A stretch of DNA of 64,000 bases from Siphonodentalium dalli. Taxonomy: Eukaryota > Mollusca > Scaphopoda > Gadilida > Siphonodentaliidae. Location: contig CP136066.1 in the NCBI GenBank assembly GCA_032622095.1, positions 184,114,716 to 184,178,715 of the forward strand, in the 5' to 3' direction. Below, one piece after another: positions 45,401 through 57,400 of this stretch. The position numbers and the translations under genes are program-made. Each line of letters begins with the position of its first letter. Position 1 is the first letter of the stretch. A model generated the notes under the pieces. It had not been told where the DNA came from and made no database searches. It saw nothing but the letters and a program-made list of their open reading frames with translations.

Positions 45401-48400
45401 CTGCACTAGCTCAGCTCCCATTATGCAAGGGTTAATGGTTTTTCTTCCTTGAACAGGTACTCAGTTGAGTGATGTGAAAAGTGCTTTGGCCGGATGGAAA
45501 GAGAGAATGGAACTGGCAAAGAAACTACTCACACTGCTCAACTCATACACTCCTCCGGAAATCAAGTCGGTTGCAATAGGTTAGTCTAGTCATATTCTCT
45601 TCCAGGGTTCACCAAGTCTGCAAATAGTGTGTCTGTCATTTGCATAATGTGGTCCCCAGAGGGTGAATTTAGTGACACTATCCCACACAGCGGGCTAGCA
45701 TCACCAAATTCACCCCTCTGGGGACCTCATTCTGCTTATGCCTTGTCTTTGGAAATAATCTATAGTCTCAAATTAACACTGATTTTAGTTAGTTTTTCTG
45801 TCTTCTTCAGCAACTTCAACTGGGGAACTTCAATCTGATTGTAGGTCTCCCATAGAGTTGAGGCTATATGTAGTATATTCTAAGTATAACATTTAGGGAG
45901 ATGATGATAGAGTAGCATAACTAGCCTTGAAATATATTAATGATATGAAATTTTCTTTTGCCATTTTCCATAAAAACAGTCGAATTTGGCAAATTATCTG
46001 AATTTGAAAGTGTAAATTATCTTTACCAAAATGGATACCAACATGGATACCAATTGTGACTACAATTTCAAATAGAATATTGAAATTGTAGTAACATTTG
46101 GTATCCATGTTGGTATCCATGTTTGTGCCAAAACATTTCTGAATTCTTCTAACCAGTACTCAGGTCTCTTATTTTCTCCTGTAAATTTTTTGAAGGATAT
46201 TTCAGTCCTTCCCACAAGGAAAACACAGCAATTATTTGCTTCTGCAATTCAGAAGACAGATGTAAATATTGAGTCCATAATTTAATCGTAGCTTGGGGTT
46301 TTCTCAAACAAAATGTCATTGTGGGATCGACTGATGTCTACAGTTACACTTTCATATGCACATAAAGGAAGACAGGAAAGGATCTAAATAAACCTTAAAA
46401 TAGTTAAATAATGAATCAACGATTACAGTCACCATAAACATTTTGACAAGGGGGACGAATATGTATGGGTGTGAGAGCAATCGCTGCCATCTCCTGGGAT
46501 GGACTGAGAATTTACAACTATGCTACAGTAATGCTCTAAATAATCGACTCCTTAACCACATCAGAATTATGGGTAACTTTTCAGGATTTAGTCGGAAATA
46601 TGGCAACAAGCCATATTTCCAACTAAATCCTGAAAAGTTACCCATAATTCTGCTGTGGTTAAGGAGTCGATTATTTAGAGCATTACTATATTGAGTCAGT
46701 CCTACGTGTTAATATTGAATTACTTCCATTTTCCCCTGTAGATTGTGCTTCCAGATAATCAGAAATTGGCCCGAGAGGCCTTTTCATTATCGGAACATCA
46801 CTAATTACTTCCATTTTCCCCTATAGATGTTTTGAAGGAGATGCTATTACTGCTACAGAATGAGTGTGTCAGTACCATGGTTCCAATCCTAGTACAAGCT
46901 CATATGGCGTTCCAAGAAACAAATTCTCCTCGTAAGTAGCATTCCACAGAGAATCAAATTTTTTATTCCTTGTACAATTTGTTCAAGTTATTATATAGTT
47001 AATTTAATTGTTGGTCTGTACCAGACCTGAAAAACACACAAAGCATACAGTAATGCCCTAAGTAATCGACCCCTTAACCACAGAAGAATTATTGGTAACT
47101 TTTCAGGATTTAGTCGGAAATATGGCTTGTTGCCATTCATCGGAAAAAACATACTGTAAACAACATTGTATGATGACATATTTATTATCCATCTGTATGT
47201 TTATCCAAATGACGTCACCCAGTCCAGATAACTTTTATAGAAGTCATATTGGACTCGATTCGAGTCCAATGTGACTTCCAGGAGTCCAATATTATTTTTT
47301 CCCGAATTATCATTTGACAGCTTTTGCCCAATAAGAAATAGTGTTAGTTAAGGGATGGATAATAATATTATATATCACACAGTTCTTGCCTTGCGCAAAC
47401 TGCGAGACAGCAGGTGGGTTCAAATACTTTTGCCCGGGCGATGGTTCGCTTTCCACAATAGTCGGCTCGCGCCAACCGTGATTTTAGCAATAGTTGAAGA
47501 CCATAACTCGGGCGACAGTTCGCTTGCCCAGCCATTATCAAAACTATTTTCTGATATGTGATCAGGCTTTGTCCAATCAAAAGACAGTATGATCATGTGT
47601 GAACTCTAAATAGATAGGCCAAATAAATAAAAATACTGTGTTCTGAGGTACCTCCCTCATCACCTAAATAGAGCCTCATAAATAAAAATACTGTGTTCTG
47701 AGGTACCTCCCTCATCACCTAAATAGAGCCTCATCAATAAAAATACTGTGTTCTGAGGTACCTCCCTCATCACCTAAATAGAGACTCATAAATAAAAATA
47801 CTGTGTTCTGAGGTACCTCCCTCATCACCTAAATAGAGACTCATCAAACATATAACACAATTTCTGTTTGTTCACGATAATTAACCCTTCCATGACTGGA
47901 GTGTCCTGAAAATTTGAGAAAACCCTGTGCCAATGCATTCTCTTATATATGCTAGGCTTCCTGTGGGAGACTCGCATATATAAGAGAATGCACTGGCACA
48001 TGATCATTAATGCTGCACCAGCGCAACTCCTGTCATGAAACGGTTAATGGCCAAATAACATAACTACTCTTGCAATGTTCAGTCAGTGGAATAATCCACA
48101 TTTCAATTAAAATACAATACCATACTTCTGTCTAGGGTGATTTAGTTGACCGTGCTACTATAATTGTTAATATCTTTCTCATTTTCTTCAGACTCTACGG
48201 GTCCGTACTTTCCTAGTCGAGGTCAGAAGACCATTGTCTCCAAGTCAAACATCCGACCACCGAGACCACAGTTCCAAATGTTCCTCCATTCTAGTCAAAT
48301 TGAAGCTGCCAGGGTAATTTTCTTGTTTTCTTAGTTTAAGTCATATTTAATAATAACATTCTGTTTAAAATGTTTTTTCTTCAAATGTATGTCATTGATA

Positions 48401-51400
48401 TTGATTTCGCTTGGTAATACATAAAATTCTGAGGATTCATAACTGGTCTAAAAATGTTTTTTTTTTTTAAACTTTTTCCAGGCCAAAAAAGGTCAATTGT
48501 AAATAGCACATATGATATTAGAACTGAGAGTTTTGTCATGTTTACTTAAACAGTATCTGTCAGGATTAATTCTTAAGGTTTAGTGAATTCTTAGGATTCC
48601 GTATGATATCAGAAAAGCTTACATTCAGTATTATCCATGTCAGAGACATATCATATAATTATGCAGTGTATTCAGGTGTATTGATGATTTAATGAAGCTT
48701 ATTTATAAGCATACACAAGCCTTGAACTAGTGTGTCTGTCATTTGCAGAATGAGGTCCCCAGAAGGTGAATTTAGTGACGCTATACCACACAGTTGGCTA
48801 GCATCACCAAATTCACCCTCTGGGGACCTCATTCTGCTTAAACTTCAACTACTATGGGAGACCAAGGATCAGATTGAAGTAGTTCCCTAGTTGAAGTTGG
48901 TGATATTCAGCCATTAGTCACCTCGATTATGCATTTAATCCTCTGCAAATTAGGGATATAGAAACTCAACAGAAGGGAAAAAGTAACTAAAAACAATGTT
49001 AATTTAAAACCATAGATACTTACCAGAAGATGAGGCCTAAGCAGAATGAGGTCCCCAGAGGGTGAATTTGGTGATGCTTGCACACTGTGTGGGATAGCAT
49101 CACTAAATTCATCCTCTGGAGACCTCATTCTGCAAATGACAGACAGACTATTTGCAGGCTTGTGCTTTGAAAGTGTTTACACTCATTGTTGTCTATAATT
49201 TTACAGGGTGTTGATGAGTCATATGATACTACCTTGGATGATTATTTCCATCTGTATCATGCTTTGGTGGAGTTTACACTCATTGTTGTCTATAATTTTA
49301 CAGGGTGTTGATGAGTCATATGATGCTGCTTTGAATGATTACTTCCATCCGTATCATGGTCTGGTGGATCTCATGTGCCGAGTGGCTGCTAATCAACAAA
49401 ACCTCAACGAGCAAGTCATTAATCTCAGTAAGTAGGATAGTCGGCTTTCCATTTATTTTGGGAACATAATGTTTACGTAAATTGACAACCTGCCTCAAAC
49501 AGAAATTCAGACATATAAATGATATTATTTCAAAATTTACGCCCAAATTTCACCGTTTGTGTGTCAACGTTGGCATTGGTTCAGAAATTAATCTCAAATG
49601 TAAAGTATTATCGTAAATTTGACATGTAGAAAAGAAAAAGAATATCAACCCCAGCAAAACTAGGTATATAAAATGCAGATTATTATTGTTGCACCCATTT
49701 AAATTCAGTCCCAAAATCATGATCACATACAAAATATGATATGGCTTTGGCTATTGGTAGAATTGTTAAAAAAAAAAAATTCCGACAAAAATTGATGATG
49801 AATGATGACTTTTTATTTTCTGATGTTTCCATTCATCACTGACAACCGCTCTCACCATAATGGGGCCTCATATGACATAAGACATCCTTATTATTATTGT
49901 CCAAATTGTATTGATTGTTAAATAATTAGTCACCTGTATTTTCCATCATAATTCCCCCACCCTTGAAGAGAATGTGGTGTATACTGGATTGACCTTGTCT
50001 GTCCACGTCCATCCAGACATTTATTCGTCTGTCCATCAGTTCAGATTTTACATTATTCCATAATTCATCTTTGTTTATCTGAAAATGTTGGGTTTTTTGT
50101 CTGTCCGAGCAGATAATCACCACTGCCGGTTGACTAATCTCAATGAAAATTGGTATGGATGTTCACTACTATAACGGGTATCAATTGAATATTCAATCGT
50201 TTTTTTTCCGGTTTTACGTTCTAGAGTTACTCATCTTTGTTTATCTGAAAATGTTGGTTTTTTTGTGCATCCGAGCAGATATCTCTACCACTGATTGACG
50301 AATCTCAAAGAAATTTGGTATGGATGTACACTACTATGAGAGCAATCAATTGAGTGTTTAATCATTTTTTTTCTGGTTTTCAGTTCTAGAGTTATTCATC
50401 TTTGATTATTTGGAAATGTCAGTTTTTTGTCCTTATCTTTTTATATTCTGAACCTCTAATGGGTCATGTTGAAGATAGAAGAATGCTGCTAAAAATCAAT
50501 AACAATTACAAACAAAATTGCAGACTTGGGACCCTGAAATTGTCTGCATATCTTTGAACTTGTATAACTTGTGGAAAACAAGAATATTAAATAGTGTTCA
50601 CCCCTCATTACACTTTCACATACATTAAACTATCACATTTTCATGTATAACTGCATGTGAAATCAGGCATTATGCTGATGAACTTTTATTATTTCAAATC
50701 AATCTATTAACAGGTGCTATGGTGGCTTATGAAGGTGTTCCTCTACATGATCCACACTTCGCTAAGCTCTGGTACGAGATCTACCAGTCTGAGGTGAGTC
50801 CCATGCTGTAATATGTTCCTCTCTCCATATATCGGATTTTTTACTCACTTTTAAATTAGCATGCCAGTGCACAAATGTGTTTATTCAGACTGGAGTTTTC
50901 GTTTTCTTCTGAATAAATTGTTATAGTGTCTATAGAGATCTGTCCAACGCCAAAATTAGAATTGTGTTTGTTTCCCCTGCCTTGTTAGTAAGCAAAAGCC
51001 ATATGATACATGTAGTAACAAGCCTTGAAATAGCGTGTCTGTCATTTGCAGAATAAGGTCCCCAGAGGGTGAATTTAGTGATGCTACCCCGCATAGCGGG
51101 CTAGCATCAACAAATTCACCCTTGGGGGATCTCATTCTGCTTACACCTCAGCAGAATGAGGTTCCCAGAGGGTGAATTTGGTGATGCTAGCCTGCTATGC
51201 GGGGGTAGCATCACTAAATTGTGTTTTGTGGGTAATATTGCATTCGTACTACCATACTATACTATTAGTATATTCTTGAGGAAATTAATAATTTGGTAAC
51301 TTTTATTTTTAAATTATAACCTGCAACCAAGGCTCTCCGTGCCTTTAAACACATCTTATGCATTGGTAGGTACATGTTTTTTGTTCCTCATGGTACTGAG

Positions 51401-54400
51401 TGACGTTATTACACATCGTTATGTATTTGATTTTTGTTCTTTGTGGTAGTGCGTGATGTTACACATTGCTATGTATTTTGTTTTTTGTTCTTCGTGGTAC
51501 TGTGTGATGTTATACAATCACTATGTATTTTGATTTTTGTTCTTCGTGGTACTGCGTGATGTTAAACAATTTTATTCTATGATCGCAGCAGGTTGACAAG
51601 AACTGTGTGAAGTCGTTGTGCAGCAGTAGTTATTTCATTGACTATGTTGATGCTGTTCTTCTCGATGAGAGGTTGTCACTTAATAACCACATCATTTACC
51701 AGTTCTTCTGCAACTACTTTCCAAAGGTAAGTTTAACCATTTCAGTGCCAAGTCCGATTTTTGTATCAACCCATATTTCCTTGATCATTTTTCAAATTTA
51801 TTGATTAAAATAATGTGATACATTGATGGAAAGAGCTCTTAGAGTTCTTTCCATCAATGTATCACATTATTATAATCAATAAATTTGAAAAATGATCAAG
51901 GAAATATGGGTTGATACAAAAATCGGACTTGGCACTGAAAGGGTTAATTGTCAGTTGATCTAGATCTCTATGTCAATTTCAGGTAAAATTAGGAGGTGAG
52001 GTAATAAATTAAGAGAAAGTTGAATATCTTTGTTTTGATAAGTCAGTGCACATGAAATGCTGTGTTATTTCTACTTAATTGTTAGCATAACATTCACCGA
52101 ATAAGCCGAATATCTTTAGGTTTTGATAAATCAGTGCACATGTGTTGCTATGTTATTATGCCCCCGATCTCCGATGGAGATTTGGGGGTATATAGTGGAG
52201 CCCTCCGTCCGTCCGTCCTTCCGTCCGTCCGTCCTTCCGTCCTTCCGTCCTTCCGTCCGTACGTACGTTTCAACTCGTAACTTTGGTTTCGCTAACTAAA
52301 TTCAGTTGATCTTTGGTATGCTAATAGACCAGCCGGGGGGACAAGATTTCCCCATAACTGCGGTTTCGTCCGCCCATTTTTTCCAGAGTTATGCCCCTTT
52401 TTGGACTTAGAAAATTCAGGTTTTCTGCTACTTTTTTTGGTTTCCAGATAACTTGATTTTGGATTGTTTATTTGCAAAACCCGTATTTTTGTGTATTACC
52501 AATATCGCAATACAGGTCAAGGTAAAATTTCGGTTCAATCGGATAATTTTTGTGAGAGTTATGACCCTTTTTCGACTTAAAAAATTCAGGTTTTTTTTTA
52601 GAAAATTCAGTTTTCCTTCTATTTTTGTGGCACCAGACCAAATTTGAAGCTAATATAGAACAACATCTGGCATTTTTATAGCGCTTAACCAGAAAGTTTC
52701 TCTGATTGTACAGTCGGGGGCGTTACCTCCGCCCAGCGGTGCACTTGTTTCTATTAAATTGTTAGCATAACATTCACCTATTAAGCTGAATATATTGTTT
52801 TGATAAGTCAGTGCACATGCGTTGCTATGTTATTGCTACTAAATTGTTAGCATAACATTCACCGATGAAGCTGAATATGTTTGTTTTGATGTCAGTGCAC
52901 ATGCGTTTCTATGTTATTTCTACTAAATTGTCAGCATAACAATCACCAATGAAGCTGAATATATTATGTCTTGATAAGTCAGTGCACATGCGTAATTGAA
53001 AATATAATTGAACTATGTCTCTCTTTGTGTTACTGTAATAACTTTCGGTAATATTTAGTTTAGAAAGTGTCCAATAAGAAATTACTCTTTTATAGATATA
53101 AATAATTGCAGTCACTTAAAATTACAGTATATGCCAAATAAATAAAAATGCGATGTTCTCATCATTGAAATGTTCTCTTAAAAAGCCTTGTCAAACATTT
53201 TGTTCAATAAATTCTGTTAGAAATTTTGAATTTGAACAACGAAAATGGAGCTATATTTTTTATTTCTGGAGTATGTTTTCGAGATTTTGAGAAAAAAAAT
53301 TAAATATATAGCCTCCCTCATCCCAAAATCGAGATTAATTGCCCGAGAACACAGATATTTTATTTTAATGGCCTTATATATTATGTGTATTGTATATATT
53401 ATAGGTATTCCAGCAAGTACTGAATGACCAGGGCCGATCCCTGCTCGACAGTCTTGTTGCATCCGTCGTAGCTGAGAAGGCTGCTCTAGAAAACATAAAA
53501 ACTGCCAAAGAAATCCAAACCATTTGCCAAAGAATAAACGGGGTAGGTTAAATATTTCCGGAATATTATTGTCTCCACCTCCACCCTCATGTAACAGGCA
53601 TTCTGATCGGCTACAATGGTACTCAAAGCATCATATCCTTGGTCACCCAGCACAGCAGGGGTTAAAGGGTGCAAAAATAAACGGTGTTAACCCTTTCATG
53701 ACAGGAGCAGTGCTGGTGCAGCATTAAAGATCTCTTGTAGTGGATTCTCTTATTTATGTGGGTGACTCGCATAGATAAAAGAATGCACTGGTTTACAAGG
53801 TCAAAGTAAATATTGTTAGGCCAATGTATTCTGTTATATATGCGAGGTTCCCTATAGGAAACTCGCAAAATGTCAGGAAGCTCCAGTCATGGAAGGGTTA
53901 ACCCTTTCTTTACTAAATGGATTCTACCATCAGTTATAAAAGTATACATTGGAAAGGTCTATTATTCATCTGGAGGGGTTTTCAGGAAACATAAGCAGAC
54001 GACAGATAATACAAGTACTTATGGTCATTTGTTGAACTTATTATCTGAACATTTCCTAAGGAGCTGTTAGTATTAGTAAAGAATGGGGTAAGAAGGTACA
54101 TGGATAACCTTTGCAGAGCCAAGTCAAATCGCTAAGTTCTACCATGTGTTTTATGTCACCTCATGTCAGATTAATTGATCAAGCCTGAATTTAGTGTGTC
54201 TGACATTTGCAGAATGAGGTCCTCGTTGTGGGTTAGCATCACCAAATTCACCATCTGGGGACCTCATTCTGCTTAGGCCTCATCTTCTGGGAAGTATCTA
54301 TAGTTTCAAATTAACATTGTTTTTGTTACTTTTTCCCTTCTGTTGAGTTTCTATAGCTCCTAATTTGCAGAAGATAAAATGCATAATTGAGGTGACTAAT

Positions 54401-57400
54401 GGGTGAACATCACCAACTTCAAGGGAGGAACTTCAATCTGATCCTTGGTCTCCAATAGCAATTGAGGTCCAAGCAGAATGAGGTCCCCAGAGGTTGAATT
54501 TTGTGTCGCTAACCTCACCAAATTCACTCTCTGTTGACCTCATTTTGCAAATATCACACTCACTAAATTGTCCTTGAAAAGATATTAATATGAAGGAGAG
54601 AGACTCTTGAAAACACACTAAAACTTTAGATTCCTTGCTTATTGATTTGGGGACAAATTTGTTATACCAGGCAATATCGGACATACATCGACTCCTTAAC
54701 CACAGCAGAATTATGGGTAACTTTTCAGAATTTAGTCGGAAATATGGCAACAAGCCATATTTCTGACTAAATCTTGAAAAGTTATCCATAATTCTGCTGT
54801 GGTTAAGGAGTCGATATGAAGATTTGATACCTGGGTGTCTCTTTGTTTGTGACACCCACCCCCCCCCCCCCCCCCCCACCCAATGTTGATATGGATAACT
54901 TAAATAAGAAATAATTCGGAAGTAGATTCCTCCAGCTGTGAGACTGTCATTTGATATAAGCAAGTATTTAATACAGAAATGTATATTCATTGATTACATT
55001 CCATGCAGGTTGCATATTTTTGTTTTCACAGAAGTATTTCTGTATATTTTGATATTCTGTTTTATATGTATTTTCACAATTGTCAGTTTCATAATGGCTC
55101 CGATCCCAATTGGGCACTCACGCTCTGATTTGGCTGTTATTATTTGTATATATTTTGTTTCGTTTTAGTCTAATTCACTGTCATTTCTAATCACAGTTGC
55201 TTCACTCGATTTTGATAATCTGTTTCTTCTCGTCGTGATATGGCTTTGTTGCTAAAACGACGTTAAACCCTAATCAATCAACTATACAGTAATGCCCTAA
55301 ATTATCAACTCCTTAACCACAGCAGAATTATGGGTAATTTTTCAGGATTTAGTGGGAAATATGGCTTGTTGCCATTCATCGGAAAGCTCTCAGTGAGAGC
55401 TTTGCATGAATGGCAACAAGCCATTTTTCTGACTAAATCCTGAAAAAGTGTCCATAATTCTGCTGAGGTTAAGGAGTCGATTATTTAGGGCATTACTGTA
55501 TAAGCGAGTATTTACTATATATAATTGAAGATTTTATGTTCATTTAACCTGTCTTTTTGAAAATTCACTTTAATCTATTCCATGTTTTATACAGGATATC
55601 CGAGCCATGTTGCTGATATTTTCTGTCCAGCAACCTAAGCAGACTAGTCCGGTCTTGATGGAGAGCTTGGATGCTATACACAAACTTTGTCAGAAACACC
55701 AGAAAGAACGGGAGGAGCTTCTACAGCAAATCAATCCTGACAAAAATATCTTAGGTGAAGGTCATATTATCCATAGACAATCTTCTCAAGACAGCTCAGA
55801 TAATACAGAAGAACAAGGTACATGTACATACAACTCAATTTATTTTCTATACGCCCGTTTTTTACAGCTTCATGAAATTGACTTTAATTTATACTGATTA
55901 TGGTATTGAATAATATATCGCGATATGACTAAATATTGTGGATAATTTTGTTTTTTCAAAAATCTTCTGAATAATTTCACATTTATAACAAACTCATTTG
56001 TATTCATCACAACAATTTGACTAGAAACTGGCTGTATGAGGCAACGTCGATTTACTGCAATGTGTGTTCTTAAATTGCCTGGGCATCACTTACGATTACA
56101 AAAATAACATACTAATTTAATTTTAATGTCATCTTTAATTTGTCCACAGTGAAATTCTAACTGAGAATGTTGTAATGTCTAACTGAGAGCTTTCCGATGA
56201 ATGGCAACAAGCCATATTTCGGACTAAATCCTGAAAAATTACCCATAATTCTGCTGTGGTTAAGGTGTTGATTATTTAGGGCATTACTGTACATCGTTCT
56301 GATTATATCACCATTGGCGTATTACGTTTCTCACACTGACCTGTCAGCAAACCCACAATGGCGCACCGTGTCGACACCACATGTATAAACATTAGCCCTT
56401 GTAAAAACAAATTTCAATGAGCTCTGATAATGAATGAATGGGATGTGAGGACATGGGATTATATGACTTTGATGTACACGTAATGAAATTGTTTTATTAC
56501 CTACTCCAACTTTGAACGCACTCTGATGAACAAAGTCATTGACACTATTCAATACAACCCTCTGCAGTGAAACAGTAAAATAAAATAAAGCTGGTAGTGT
56601 CTGATACAAAACATCTGTCTCATTGTATACCTTGGATATAGGAAGACATTTCAACAATATATGTAGATCATACATACCTTTTTGTCTGTTTTAAATTAAA
56701 AAGAAAAAAACAACTAAATAATTGGAATGTCATCACTCACGATATACCGACTATCCATCTTTTTCTAAACCGACTACACGATATAAAAAATATATCGCAA
56801 TATGATTAAATACCGAAAAAATGTGAAGTCCTACCCATTTTAAAACTACGCGGAACTTCAGCTGCATGAATGTTCTTGCTTACTAGTTTTCTTGTTGCTT
56901 CTGATAGCACATTATTGTTATGGCAAATAAGGTCTTTATGCAAAGACTAAATTGGTTAGATAATCATACAATCTATCCATATATATTTAGATGGCGCTGT
57001 ATTGATGGTCACTTATCATCACTCTGATGTGTTCAAATCATTACGGCGACTCATAAAATGTTTTCAGAATCTTGCTGCAATGATTCAATTTGAGAATTAA
57101 TGTGATTGAAGATATTTTGCCGGATCTGATTCAAAATAAGAACACCCGTCTCGCAGGGTCTTATTATACCCCCACTTTCGAAGAAAATGGGGGGTATACT
57201 GGATTGACTGCGTCCGTCCGTCACGCTTTCTCCGTCCGTTTGGTCGTGTTTACTAATGACTACTTATGTGGCTAAGATTGTGTGAAATGGATATTTATGT
57301 GCATAACTTCCGTTGAGTGGCTAGCCACGTAACGGCTTTCAGATGGACGTTCAAAAATGATCTATTTGGCCTAATCAGCTTATTTAATTTTGTAGTCCAT

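Noticed and set aside
49207-49303. Upstream copy as the real start of exon 37
   Set aside because: It has no donor and reads into a stop; only the copy from 49304 joins the conserved remainder.
54433-54990. 185-codon minus-strand frame
   Set aside because: Composed of family B and A MITE pieces and a C-run (glycines); not a protein.
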